From: Myxococcales bacterium
GTDB taxonomy: Bacteria; Myxococcota_A; Polyangia; Fen-1088
Direction of reading: 5' to 3'
Assembly: GCA_022184915.1 (NCBI GenBank)
Contig: JAGTJU010000001.1
Location: 372,001 to 436,000, forward strand
DNA length: 64,000 nucleotides
Below the pieces are notes generated by a model. The model saw only the letters and a program-made list of their open reading frames with translations. It did not search any database and was not told the origin of the DNA. Position numbers and translations under genes: made by a program. Shown here piece after piece: positions 7,653-17,854 of the stretch (position 1 is the stretch's first letter; every line of letters starts with the position of its first letter).

Positions 7653-9839
7653 TCACAGACCCAGCGCGGCACCGCGCACGAGCGCCGCAGCCGCGTGTTG
7701 AACGAAATCCACACGCACCTCCGATTCCACCACGGATCTTCGTACGGCACCCCAGCTGGCTGCGGGCACCGCCGCAAGGTAGTCGTTGCCGGGTCGCAGC
7801 TGATCGCGCGCCAACGCGGCCAGGGCTCGTTTTACCTGCGTCTCGAGGGCAACAGGCGCTCGATTCCGTTGGCGCGCCACCGCCAGCGTGGCGGTGAGCG
7901 CTTCGGCAAAGCCCGCGGCGGCGGGTGCCTGCGGAACGAGCACATGCGAGAACCCGTAATGCCCTGTGAACGCGGGTTTGTCTTCATCGGGCTGCAGCTG
8001 CAGACGCCCCAGGAAATCGGCGTAACCCAGGCAGAAGTCGACCCACGCGTCGTGCGCGCGGGGCGGAGGCAACGCCGCCACGGCCATGCACGTCCAGCTG
8101 TCGACGCCATAGGTGAAGCGGCCGAGGAAGTGCGCGTATTTCGGGCCCGTCAAGAAGCCGAGGATCCGTTCGGCTTCCGCCAGGTGCGCGGGGGCGCTGA
8201 GCACGCGGGCCGCTTCCACCAGGGCGAACGCCGCTTCTTCCGTGGCGAACATCTGCGGGGGCAGCGTGACGTTCGGGGCGTTCGTGGCGAGGTCGAAGCC
8301 CGGGGCCAAATCGCCGTTTTCACGCATCAAGCTGCCGAGCATCTGCGCGAGCTGCTGCGCGACGTGCTGCCACTGGGTGTCCTGCGTGTGAGCTTGGTGG
8401 GTCACGAACGCGAGCAAGGCCAGCGCGTTGTTCCCCGTCTTGGCGAGGCCACCTTCGGGCAAGCAGGTGCGGCCGCCGCAGACGGGGCGCAGCCGCGCCG
8501 CCAGCCAGCCGAGCGCGCGCGCACTGGCTCTGTCGAAGCCCTGGTCTGGGAACGCGCCGTGCAGAATGGCCAGTGTGTACGCGGTGCCGGCGTGACGGGC
8601 CAAGTTGTAGCCCGCCGGGCGCTCACGATCGGACCAGGGCTCGTAAATGTAGACGAAGGCACCGTCAGGCTTCTGGTGCGTGAGCAAATAGTGCCCCGCC
8701 CGCAGCGCCGCCTGTGCGGAGGTTTGCGCAGGCAGCTGCACCACGCCGCGCTCCACCCGGCACGTCGCGATGCCGGGCGCCCCCGGACACTCGATGAAGC
8801 TCTCCACGGCCACCCGCTCGAGCGGTGCGTCCTCTGCGACGGCGAGCCTGGCCCGCAGCCACGCGGGGGAGACGCCCAGGCGCACCTCACGCAAAAACGG
8901 CAAGAGCGGGGCGGCCCCGGCCACGTCGGCGGCGATCACGTCATCAGGGAGCAGGGTGTGCCCCTGGCGCGCCCGCACGCCGTCGCGCCCTGGGTCGAAG
9001 GCCAAGGCCTGGGCAAAAGCGGGCCATGTGAGCAGGGGGGCGTGCCCGCGCACGCGGTCGAGCTTGAGCCGCGCGCCTGCGAGGGCGCGCGGGTCGGCGC
9101 CCAACGATTGCACGATCTGCGCGAGCGCTTCTTCGGTCGTGCCTCGGCCGTGCGCCCGCGCAACGACCCGGCCTGCCACGAAGAGACTCACGAAGAGCTC
9201 GTCGGTCTGCTCCGCAGTCACGCCGGAACCGCCCCCGGGGGCCCGGCCCTCGAGGTGAGCCCTGACGAACGCGAGCGCGGCCTCCGCCGTTTGCATTGAC
9301 CAACCCGGCGCTTCCGGCATGCGGTAACGCCCCCACGTATCGAATGCCAGCACGGGTGGTAACGCCAGAAGCATCCCGAGCAGCACGCCGGCGGCCCGCG
9401 CACCGCCGAAGTGAGTGCGCAGGTCGGCTTGCAAGAGCGCCCGCAACAGCAGGGCAGGGTAAAGCCCCAGGACCTGGGCCACGGTGGCGGCCAAGAGCAG
9501 GCTCACGAGCGACGCGCCCTCTCCGAAGCTGCCGTAGACGCCCTTCAAGAAGGCCCATGACGACACGAGGCCGGTCACGGCCACGACCGCCAGACCCAAG
9601 CCCACGAACGCCGCCCCCACGGCCAACCGGTAGGCCCAGCGCTGGGCGCGCCAAAGTCCGGGGGCCGTGGCGACATGCAGCGCAAAGAACGTGAGCAGCA
9701 CCAGGCTGGCGGCAGGCCACTTCCAGGGCACGAAGCGAAGGACCACTCCAGCCAACGTCAGGCCATAGAGGGCGTTGGCTCCGGCCCAAAAACGCAGCGT
9801 CCGGCGCGGGCGCCTCCCGAGCTCTGGATGAGCGCTCAT
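7653..9839 (-). CDS. Large membrane protein with C-terminal alpha-barrel-like domain
   Basis: The 728-residue protein has about five or six hydrophobic helices in its first 190 residues. A long soluble region follows in which the segment from about residue 380 onward (QKPDGAFVYIYEP, then YNLARHAGTAYTLAIL, then KTGNNALALLAF) has the spacing of aromatic/Gly turns seen in (alpha/alpha)6 barrels such as terpene cyclase-like, prenyltransferase-like and glucuronyl-epimerase-like domains. No complete catalytic motif is recognised. Its start overlaps the stop of the upstream ChaN-like gene by four bases (ATGA), so the two are very probably translated together. Function unknown. Confidence 0.6.
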   Translation of the reverse strand: MSAHPELGRRPRRTLRFWAGANALYGLTLAGVVLRFVPWKWPAASLVLLTFFALHVATAPGLWRAQRWAYRLAVGAAFVGLGLAVVAVTGLVSSWAFLKGVYGSFGEGASLVSLLLAATVAQVLGLYPALLLRALLQADLRTHFGGARAAGVLLGMLLALPPVLAFDTWGRYRMPEAPGWSMQTAEAALAFVRAHLEGRAPGGGSGVTAEQTDELFVSLFVAGRVVARAHGRGTTEEALAQIVQSLGADPRALAGARLKLDRVRGHAPLLTWPAFAQALAFDPGRDGVRARQGHTLLPDDVIAADVAGAAPLLPFLREVRLGVSPAWLRARLAVAEDAPLERVAVESFIECPGAPGIATCRVERGVVQLPAQTSAQAALRAGHYLLTHQKPDGAFVYIYEPWSDRERPAGYNLARHAGTAYTLAILHGAFPDQGFDRASARALGWLAARLRPVCGGRTCLPEGGLAKTGNNALALLAFVTHQAHTQDTQWQHVAQQLAQMLGSLMRENGDLAPGFDLATNAPNVTLPPQMFATEEAAFALVEAARVLSAPAHLAEAERILGFLTGPKYAHFLGRFTYGVDSWTCMAVAALPPPRAHDAWVDFCLGYADFLGRLQLQPDEDKPAFTGHYGFSHVLVPQAPAAAGFAEALTATLAVARQRNRAPVALETQVKRALAALARDQLRPGNDYLAAVPAASWGAVRRSVVESEVRVDFVQHAAAALVRGAALGL

Positions 9840-10765
9840 GGCGTCGGGGGTGGGGTGTCCTCGAAGACGGCGAGCACGTCGGCCACCTGCGCCGCGCGGG
9901 CGTCGTCGAGGTCGGCGCGCTCGATCGCGAGCAGCAGGAGCACGGGGCCGCCGCCGCGTCGAAGCGCGCGATCGGGAATGGCGAAGGGCCGTGTGTGACC
10001 CTCGCCCGCGACCACCACGATGCGGGTCGGTGCGCCCTCGCCTTGCAAGTGTGCCGCGAGCTTGGCTGCCATGGTTTCGTCCCAGGTAAGTTGGGCTTCG
10101 TAGAAGCGCTCGAAGGCGGGATCACTGAAACGCCGGTGCCCGTGCCCGCCGTAGGCTTCGCGCGCGAACTCGCGGTGTGCGCCCGGGCCGGGCTCCATGT
10201 CGGGCAGGTCCTTTGCCTCTTCGGGCGAGAGGCTTGCGAGGCCACCCCGGTAAATCTTCCGGCTGAGCGTGCGGGGGGCGTTGAGCGCGTAGGCCGGTAG
10301 CCCGTGGGTCCGGGCGAACGCCAACAGCGGGCGGTAAAAGCCGAACGGGAACCCCCACGTCTTTTCCCAGTCCACGGCCTGGGTGAAGGCGGCTTCGTCC
10401 AGCCTTCCCGCGGCAAAGGCGGTGAGCGGCTCTTGCAGCGTATAGGGCAGCATCTCGAAGGCCACCCCCACGGAGGGATCTTCCCGGTGTACTCGTGCCA
10501 GCACGTCGTGTTGAAACCCATGGTGAGCCGGGTCGTCGTGTTGCTCACCCACGAAAATCAGGCGCGCGTCGCGCAGCCGCTGCGCGAACGCTTCATCGTC
10601 CAGCGCCTCACCCGTGGGCGCATCGATGAGCTGGTATGGGCGGTGGGTGGCTTCGGTCGGTGGCGGGGCTTCGGGGGCAGCGGCCCGCGGTGCCTTCGGC
10701 CAGCGGGGCTCGTGCGCACAGCCCACCCAAACCACGACGAGCGGCCACAGCCAGACCCGATTCAT
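9836..10765 (-). CDS. ChaN-family (Tiki-like) haem-binding lipoprotein
   Basis: The 309-residue protein starts with a lipoprotein signal ending VVWVGC. It contains the ChaN/DUF399 core: RLIFVGEQHDDPAHH near residue 70 (the GEQH motif), AFEMLPYTLQEPL, a Trp-rich middle (WEKTWGFPFGFYRPLL), and VVVAGEGHTRPFAIP with the second conserved GxxH. ChaN proteins bind haem in some bacteria and belong to the wider EreA/TraB-TIKI metal-dependent fold. It is followed with a four-base overlap by the membrane/alpha-barrel gene. On the minus strand a TATGCT lies six bases before the ATG and no Shine-Dalgarno sequence is seen. Confidence 0.8.
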   Translation of the reverse strand: MNRVWLWPLVVVWVGCAHEPRWPKAPRAAAPEAPPPTEATHRPYQLIDAPTGEALDDEAFAQRLRDARLIFVGEQHDDPAHHGFQHDVLARVHREDPSVGVAFEMLPYTLQEPLTAFAAGRLDEAAFTQAVDWEKTWGFPFGFYRPLLAFARTHGLPAYALNAPRTLSRKIYRGGLASLSPEEAKDLPDMEPGPGAHREFAREAYGGHGHRRFSDPAFERFYEAQLTWDETMAAKLAAHLQGEGAPTRIVVVAGEGHTRPFAIPDRALRRGGGPVLLLLAIERADLDDARAAQVADVLAVFEDTPPPTP

Positions 10766-10825
10766 CTCGGGAGCATAGAGTCTTCGGCCTCCCGAGTCAC
10801 GGGGCGTCGGTCAGCCTTGCGTAAT

Positions 10826-11848
10826 TCACCTGGGCGGCGCCACCGCCTGTAACTCCTCGAACACCACCTCATGAAGCGTGCCGTGGCCCGTCGCGAACGC
10901 GGTGGCGTTGTCCAGCGTCGTCTCGGCGATCGCCGACAAGGCCTCTTGCGTGAAAAAGGCTTGATGTCCCGTGATCACCACGTTGGGGAACGTCAGCAAC
11001 CGTGCGAACACATCGTCCTGGATGACCGTATCGGAAAGGTTCTCGAAGAAGAGATCGGCCTCTTCCTCGTAGACGTCGAGGCCCAGCGCGCCGATGCGCC
11101 CGCTCTTGAGGCCTTCGATCACCGCACGGGTGTCGACCAGCGCGCCGCGGCTGGTGTTCACCAACGTCACACCGGGTTTCATGCGCGCGATGGCCGCCGC
11201 ATCGATCAGGTGGTGGGTGCTGGGTGTGAGCGGCAGATGAAGCGCCACGATGTCCGCCGTGGCCAACAACTCTTCGAGCGGGACGTAGCGGCCACCGAGG
11301 GCAGGTAGCTCGGCGCAGGGCTGCGGGTCCGAAGCCAGGATTTTGCATCCGAAACCGGCCACGATGCGGCAGAACACGAGCCCAATCTTGCCCGTGCCGA
11401 TGACGCCCACGGTTTTGCCGTGAAGGTCCGAGCCCAACAAACCCTCGAGGGCGAAGTTGCCCTCGCGTACCCGCGCGTAGGCCCGGTGGAACTTCCGGTT
11501 GAGCGTGAGCACGAGGCCCATCGCGTGCTCGGCGACGGCATAAGGCGAATACGCGGGCACACGCGCCACCACCAGCCCCAAAGAGGCCGCCGCCTTGAGA
11601 TCCACGTGGTTGAACCCCGCCGAGCGCAAGGAAAGAAGTCGCACGCCGCCTGCGGCGAGCTGGCTCAGCACCGGCGCCGAGAGATCATCGTTCACGAAGG
11701 GGCACACGGCCTCGAAGCCCTGCGCGAGAGATGCGGTGGCCAGCGTGAGACGCGACTCGAAGAACGTCAGCCCGTGGCCGTGTCGCCGGTTGGCCTCTTC
11801 GAGCGCGTGGCGATCGTAGGGCTTGCTGCTGAATACGGCGATTCGCAT
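10826..11848 (-). CDS. ldhA: D-lactate dehydrogenase (NAD-dependent 2-hydroxyacid dehydrogenase)
   Basis: The 340-residue protein follows the E. coli LdhA pattern throughout: an N-terminal [13 protein letters not shown], a dinucleotide-binding motif [26 protein letters not shown] carrying the conserved Arg, [14 protein letters not shown] with the catalytic Glu region, and [12 protein letters not shown] with the catalytic His. It should interconvert pyruvate and D-lactate. The ATG at 11848 matches the family N-terminus. The first 82 bases overlap, in another frame on the same strand, the 3' end of the STAS gene. A TATACC (11855-11860 on this strand) sits six bases before the ATG and there is no usable Shine-Dalgarno spacing. 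Confidence 0.9.
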   Translation of the reverse strand: MRIAVFSSKPYDRHALEEANRRHGHGLTFFESRLTLATASLAQGFEAVCPFVNDDLSAPVLSQLAAGGVRLLSLRSAGFNHVDLKAAASLGLVVARVPAYSPYAVAEHAMGLVLTLNRKFHRAYARVREGNFALEGLLGSDLHGKTVGVIGTGKIGLVFCRIVAGFGCKILASDPQPCAELPALGGRYVPLEELLATADIVALHLPLTPSTHHLIDAAAIARMKPGVTLVNTSRGALVDTRAVIEGLKSGRIGALGLDVYEEEADLFFENLSDTVIQDDVFARLLTFPNVVITGHQAFFTQEALSAIAETTLDNATAFATGHGTLHEVVFEELQAVAPPR

Positions 11849-12165
11849 GTCCTGGGTATAGCGCCTGGCCCCTGCAAACGCTCTGTCAGCCCCAAGCGGT
11901 CGAGCAACATCCGCGGCTGGCCCCCTGGCATCACCACCGCACACGAGACGGCGTCCTTGAAGCGCTCGTTCAGCCGAAGCAGCGCCTTGAGACCCTGGCT
12001 GTCGACGTGCCGCAAGTCGTGCAGGTCGAAGACGACAGCCCAGCCCTCGAGCAGAAAGGTGCGGTCCAAAAAAGGTATCGCTTCGCCCACGTTCGTGGCG
12101 TCGAAGACGCCCTCGAGCGAGACCACCATCGTGCCTGCGTCCCTGGTTGCGAGCTTGATTCCCAT
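11767..12165 (-). CDS. STAS-domain protein (anti-sigma-factor antagonist-like)
   Basis: The 132-residue protein fits a STAS domain over its first 100 residues: [14 protein letters not shown] strand-helix, [22 protein letters not shown] with Ser56 at the position phosphorylated in SpoIIAA-type proteins, and a final MLLDRLGL helix. The last 28 or so residues are read from DNA that also encodes the start of ldhA in another frame, an 82-base same-strand overlap. That tail is not STAS-like. It may be a real overlap or the result of a lost stop codon. Partner kinase and anti-sigma factor are not adjacent. Confidence 0.7.
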   Translation of the reverse strand: MGIKLATRDAGTMVVSLEGVFDATNVGEAIPFLDRTFLLEGWAVVFDLHDLRHVDSQGLKALLRLNERFKDAVSCAVVMPGGQPRMLLDRLGLTERLQGPGAIPRTCESPYSAASPTIATRSKRPTGDTATG

Positions 12166-12219
12166 GACGCCGAAGCAGTTGCAGCTCTCGTGCCAGGTAT
12201 CTGGCGCCCCCCGGGCCGG

Positions 12220-12621
12220 TCAGGACGCGTCAGGAATGACGGCGAGCCCTTGGATCTCTACCACCGCTTCCGCATCGATGAGACCCTTGACCTCGAGCAA
12301 AGCCATGGCGGGGTAGTGGGTGCCAAAGCGCGCTTGCCACGCCGCGCCCACCGCATCCCGGGCGGCGTGGTACTGCCGTTGATCCGTCACGTAAAGAGTC
12401 AGGGAGATGACGTCCTCGGGTCGGCCGCCCGCCGCGTGCACCACGGCGAGAAAGTTGGTGAGCGCTTGTTCGAACTGGGCCGCGAACCCCCGGGGGACCT
12501 CCATTTTCGGTGGCTTGCCCCCGATCTGACCGGCAACGGCCAAGAGGCGTCCCGAAGCAAGGACACCATGCGCGTAACCCTTCGGGCGAGGCCAGCCCTT
12601 GGGCTGAATGACCACGGACAT
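12220..12621 (-). CDS. Rid (YjgF/YER057c/UK114) family protein without the canonical catalytic Arg
   Basis: The 133-residue protein shows the Rid fold landmarks: [12 protein letters not shown], a helix with [22 protein letters not shown], and the C-terminal strand [10 protein letters not shown]. In RidA the segment before that strand reads PARSxVEV and its Arg binds the imine substrate's carboxylate. Here it reads YPAMALLEV, so that Arg is absent. It is therefore more likely a non-RidA subfamily member with another substrate or no deaminase activity (inference). It lies 54 bases upstream of the STAS gene on the same strand. Confidence 0.8.
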   Translation of the reverse strand: MSVVIQPKGWPRPKGYAHGVLASGRLLAVAGQIGGKPPKMEVPRGFAAQFEQALTNFLAVVHAAGGRPEDVISLTLYVTDQRQYHAARDAVGAAWQARFGTHYPAMALLEVKGLIDAEAVVEIQGLAVIPDAS

Positions 12622-12751
12622 GCGCCTGGTTTATCGGATCTCGGGCGCCGCGTCGACAGGGGGAGCCCCGCGCAGCTCGACACCGCGGCCCAGGCCGGTG
12701 CGCGCGCCCCCTTTGTTGTAAGGACCGGGGGGCGTCGACCACCCACCTACA

Positions 12752-13603
12752 ATGATCCTGTGTTTTAGCGCGTCGAAATCCCGCTGCGAGGCCGCCCGAG
12801 CGCGCGAAACCGCGCCGGACGCGCCGACGCTGCGCTCCTGCCCGCTTCGCCTGATCGTGTTGCTCCTTTCCGCCTGTGGATCCTCGGGTGCGCCTGAAGC
12901 GAGCGGCGGCGCGCCAGGGGGCGGAGCGGCAGGGGCGCCGGCCCAGGCGGCGGGCGGAGCGGCAGGGGCGCCGGCACAAGCGGGAGGGCAGTCAGGCGGG
13001 GGAGGCGCACCGGTGGGTCCGAACTGTGAGGCCCTTTTGCCTCTCTGGCAGATGGGGCCGTTTGCCCACCCTGCGATCGACGAGGTCTGTGTGGAGACGG
13101 TCGCGGACCGGGCGACCTGGGAGCGGATCAGCATCGAGGAATCGGGCTACGGTATGGTTCGATCCACGAAGTATTTCATTCCCTGGGATGGGGGCGCTCC
13201 TATCCCCAACGCGCTCTTGAATTCGCCCTCCCTACTGAAGGGTGCGCCTTCAGGCAACGGCATTGGCCCCTTCGGAGAGCCGCTCCACCTGATGTTTGCC
13301 CGAACGTATCTGACCGATTACTTCGTGGACGAGTACGTCGAGGTCTACGACAGCCCAGCCCTCAAGACCGGCGGCATCGCCGAGTTTCAATCCGAAGACG
13401 GAGCCCGTTCTTTCGCGTACACGCTTTACGGGGCTCAAAAAATGTCCTGCGACGACCAGAAGCGCGTGCATGCGCGCATGCTGAGCCTCTTTGCCCTGCG
13501 TCCCTTGAGTCGCCTCGTCAGTGACCCCAGCTTGCAGGCCTTTGGCGTCCTGGCCCCTCAGGTGCCCCCGGGGTGCAGCATCCCCGTCCAGGTCTTCGAA
13601 TGA
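12752..13603 (+). CDS. Lipoprotein with Gly/Ala/Gln-rich linker, function unknown
   Basis: The frame encodes up to 283 residues. A lipobox-like LLLSAC occurs after an unusually long N-terminus of about 40 residues, so the true start may lie downstream of the ATG at 12752. A TACAAT at 12748-12753 overlaps that ATG and could be a promoter element. After the Cys comes a low-complexity linker made of near-repeats of GGAAGAPAQA, as in many myxobacterial surface lipoproteins. The globular part follows, with Cys pairs (NCEALL, DEVCVE, KMSCDD, PPGCSI). I do not recognise the domain. Confidence 0.6.
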   Translation: MILCFSASKSRCEAARARETAPDAPTLRSCPLRLIVLLLSACGSSGAPEASGGAPGGGAAGAPAQAAGGAAGAPAQAGGQSGGGGAPVGPNCEALLPLWQMGPFAHPAIDEVCVETVADRATWERISIEESGYGMVRSTKYFIPWDGGAPIPNALLNSPSLLKGAPSGNGIGPFGEPLHLMFARTYLTDYFVDEYVEVYDSPALKTGGIAEFQSEDGARSFAYTLYGAQKMSCDDQKRVHARMLSLFALRPLSRLVSDPSLQAFGVLAPQVPPGCSIPVQVFE

Positions 13604-13764
13604 GGGGGGGGATCCCAGGGCGCCGCCGTGCTGCGCGGGAGCGTGACCTGCGCTGAGGGGCCCTGCGGGGGGGCCCGCGCTGGCCGTTGGCAGGGGCGAT
13701 GCGCGGGTGACAGGCGAGAGAGTCTACATAACATCATGAAATAATTTATCTTTTAATAGATCGA

Positions 13765-13773
13765 TTAGCACTC
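13765..13773 (+). promoter_or_regulatory. CIRCE-like half-site upstream of the fmdB-groESL operon
   Basis: TTAGCACTC at 13765-13773 is identical to the left arm of the CIRCE operator bound by the HrcA heat-shock repressor. After the expected nine-base spacer the right arm (13783-13791, GCTTGACAG) does not match GAGTGCTAA, so only half the operator is present. It ends 11 bases before the -35 element. The flanking 13725-13768 is strikingly A/T-rich for this genome and could act as an UP element. Confidence 0.35.
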
Positions 13774-13784
13774 TCGGTGTCCGC

Positions 13785-13812
13785 TTGACAGCGAATCAGG
13801 CGTGCTTATACC
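13785..13812 (+). promoter_or_regulatory. Probable promoter of the fmdB-groES-groEL operon
   Basis: A perfect -35 hexamer TTGACA (13785-13790) is followed after 16 bases by TATACC (13807-13812). Transcription would begin about 20 bases before the fmdB ATG at 13842. The -35 region (CTTGACA) also resembles the start of a heat-shock sigma-32 element (CTTGAA). It lies directly downstream of the CIRCE-like half-site. Confidence 0.6.
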
Positions 13813-13841
13813 TAAGCCGCACCTGAACCTGGGAGAGTTGC

Positions 13842-14168
13842 ATGCCCGTCTACGAGTATCGCTGTAACGCGTGTGGTCACGAATTCGAAGAGTGGCAGAA
13901 GATGGCGGACGAGCCGATCAAGACCTGTCCGAAGTGCAACAAAAAGAAGGTCGAGAGGCTCATCAGCTTGAGTGCGTTCCACCTCAAAGGAGGTGGGTGG
14001 TACTCGGACCTCTACAGTTCATCGAAGGGCGACAAAAAGGCCGACAGTGCCTCGTCGTCGTCCGAGGGAAAAACCGAAGCGAAGTCGGAAACGAAGTCCG
14101 ACGCCAAGGCTGACTCCAAGCCCGCCGCCAAGGCGGAGTCCAAGTCCAAGAAGGCCGCCGCCAAATAA
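13842..14168 (+). CDS. FmdB-family zinc-ribbon protein with Lys/Ser/Ala-rich tail
   Basis: The 108-residue protein begins [16 protein letters not shown] and has two CxxC knuckles (Cys8/Cys11 and Cys29/Cys32), the FmdB/CxxC_CXXC_SSSS regulatory zinc ribbon. Residues 60-108 are a highly charged low-complexity tail of Lys, Ser, Ala and Asp/Glu that probably stays unfolded. A TGGGAGAG at 13830-13837 serves as ribosome site. It is the first gene of the groESL operon, 52 bases before groES, so it is likely co-induced with the chaperonin. Molecular role unknown. Confidence 0.85.
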   Translation: MPVYEYRCNACGHEFEEWQKMADEPIKTCPKCNKKKVERLISLSAFHLKGGGWYSDLYSSSKGDKKADSASSSSEGKTEAKSETKSDAKADSKPAAKAESKSKKAAAK

Positions 14169-14220
14169 GGGCCGAGCGGCTTTCGTGATTCGAAGCAAAA
14201 CGTCAACAAGGAGAACACAA

Positions 14221-16184
<1,964 letters not shown>

Positions 16185-16224
16185 ACGAAGTCTCGCGTCT
16201 TGGCGTAGCCCACGACCGATGAAG

Positions 16225-16258
16225 CGGGGATCCGGGAATCCGGGTCCCCGTTTTTTTT
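16225..16258 (+). terminator. Intrinsic terminator of the groESL operon
   Basis: CGGGGATCC (16225-16233) pairs with GGGTCCCCG (16242-16250) in a nine-pair stem with one G-T wobble and an eight-base loop. Eight T residues follow directly (16251-16258). It sits between groEL and the convergent diguanylate cyclase gene. Confidence 0.9.
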
Positions 16259-16278
16259 GTGCGGCTGCGGACGGGGTC

Positions 16279-17751
16279 TCAGGTGCCCGTGGCCTGCACG
16301 GGCCGGGCGGGGAGACGTTCCGCCTGCAGGGCCATCGCAACCACCACCCTGTTGCGCCCTTGAGACTTCGCCGCGTACATGGCGCGATCCGCGCGGTCGA
16401 TGAGATCCTGCGCGCTCTCGCTGGCGCCGCGGACGGCCAGTCCCAACGACGCGGTCACGGCCACCGGCTCTCCTTCGGCGTCGCCCACCACCATGGCGGC
16501 AACCTCGCCGCGCAGTCGCTCGGCTGCCGCGCGTGCGTTCTCGCCCTCCGTCGCGGCGAGCAGCACGATGAACTCTTCTCCTCCCCACCGCGCCACGAGA
16601 TCCACGCGCCGGGCGTTGTGAGCGAGCAGTTTGCCCATGGCTGCCAGCACGTTGTCGCCGCTCGCATGCCCCCGCTGGTCGTTGATGTGCTTGAAGTGGT
16701 CGACGTCGAGCATGATGAGGCTCACCGGATAGCCGAGCCGCATCGAGCGCTCGAACTCCAGATCCAGCGACGACAAAAACGCACGACGGTTCATCAGGCC
16801 GGTGAGCGGATCCACCGTGGCCAGGCGCTGAGCCTCCTCGACCAGCGTCGCCATGCGCACGGGACCGGCGATCTCCCGGGCGATGACGCTGATGAGCTGC
16901 GTGTCCTTGGCATCGAGCGGGACCAGTGGCGCCAGCGCCAGGCGTCCCAGCACAGTATCCACGAAGCGCACCGGGACGACCTCTGGGGCCACGCCCACGG
17001 GATCGTTGAGCGCGTCCTCGTCCTCGATCAGAATGCACGGGGCCTCCGCGGGGATGCCGAGTGCCGCACGGGCCTCGGGCTCGGCGCTCTCTCGGCCGGC
17101 CGGGTGGGTATGGAGACCGAAGCGAAAAGGCTTCTCGGTCGACAGCACGAGCCACCTGTAGTTGACGATCTGGCACATGAACTGTGTAAACAGATCGAAG
17201 AGGCGGTCGAACGCACCGCAGAGGGACAGGGCGCGGATATCGGAAGCGATAACCGATTCGAAGAGGGCTGTGTCGAGGTGCGACGCGATCCGGTCTCGGA
17301 TGTCCATGGTCTCGGTCGCCAGCTGACAAAAGAAACCATCTTCCGCCGCCGAGGACGTGATCGAGCGCGCCAGAGCGCGCACCAAGTCCCCCATGCGCCC
17401 CTTGACCACGTAGGCGCTGGCGCCCGCGCGCTCGGCCCAGAAGCGGTTGCGATGCGCCTCGGGCCCGCGGAGCACCACGGGGACGTGCTCGGTGGCAGGC
17501 TCCGCCTTGAGCAGCCGGCACAGCTGGACCCCGGAAATGCTGGGCATCCACAGATCGGCGATCACGGCGGCCGGGGGGCTCGAGAGCGCAGCGTGAGCGC
17601 CTTCGGCCGGGTTGGGGAAGGCGGTCACGGCAAAGCCTTGCATCTTCAGCCGCTCGGCCAGCACGTCCCGACTCTCTTCGACCGGGTCGATCAGGATGAT
17701 GCTCGGTAAGGGCTTCACGTTTAGGGCCATCGGCTGACCCGGCTGCCGCAT
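16279..17751 (-). CDS. Response-regulator diguanylate cyclase (receiver - GAF-like - GGDEF)
   Basis: The 490-residue protein has a receiver domain (about 15-135) with Asp66 in ADLWMPSISG as phospho-acceptor and Lys117. A middle sensor-like region of GAF type lies at about 150-300. A GGDEF domain (about 305-475) follows with DPLTGLMNRRAF, metal-binding Asp351 and the active-site GGEEF (390-394). RRVD at 381-384 is the inhibitory I-site at the correct five-residue distance. It should make cyclic-di-GMP with product inhibition, switched by phosphorylation. Met8 (17730) is an alternative start; neither start has a ribosome site. No histidine kinase is adjacent. Confidence 0.9.
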   Translation of the reverse strand: MRQPGQPMALNVKPLPSIILIDPVEESRDVLAERLKMQGFAVTAFPNPAEGAHAALSSPPAAVIADLWMPSISGVQLCRLLKAEPATEHVPVVLRGPEAHRNRFWAERAGASAYVVKGRMGDLVRALARSITSSAAEDGFFCQLATETMDIRDRIASHLDTALFESVIASDIRALSLCGAFDRLFDLFTQFMCQIVNYRWLVLSTEKPFRFGLHTHPAGRESAEPEARAALGIPAEAPCILIEDEDALNDPVGVAPEVVPVRFVDTVLGRLALAPLVPLDAKDTQLISVIAREIAGPVRMATLVEEAQRLATVDPLTGLMNRRAFLSSLDLEFERSMRLGYPVSLIMLDVDHFKHINDQRGHASGDNVLAAMGKLLAHNARRVDLVARWGGEEFIVLLAATEGENARAAAERLRGEVAAMVVGDAEGEPVAVTASLGLAVRGASESAQDLIDRADRAMYAAKSQGRNRVVVAMALQAERLPARPVQATGT

Positions 17752-17826
17752 GAAGCCGGGATGTCGTCCGAACCCTGACCCCCGGCCCGCGTGCCCTTCT
17801 CTGTTGACGCCGTGCTGCCGGCGTGA

Positions 17827-17848
17827 TTACTTACCGAACGGTAGGTAA
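17827..17848 (+). promoter_or_regulatory. TetR-type operator of the RND efflux operon
   Basis: A 22-base palindrome has arms TTACTTACCG and CGGTAGGTAA around a central AA, with nine of ten positions paired. Its sequence is of the TACCG-AA-CGGTA type used by many TetR/AcrR repressors. It ends only six bases before the ATG at 17855 and overlaps a possible -10 (TACTTA, 17828-17833) behind a TTGACG (17804-17809). Binding would block the promoter. The likely ligand protein is the TetR regulator at 19367-19948, which would make the operon self-repressed. Confidence 0.75.
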
Positions 17849-17854
17849 AATCGG

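Noticed and set aside
12901-13000. Short tandem repeat in the lipoprotein gene as a possible CRISPR or satellite repeat
   Set aside because: The repetition encodes a Gly/Ala/Pro/Gln linker in frame, has no unique spacers and is typical of surface lipoproteins.
13783-13791. Complete CIRCE operator upstream of groESL
   Set aside because: The right arm does not match GAGTGCTAA, so only a half-site is claimed.
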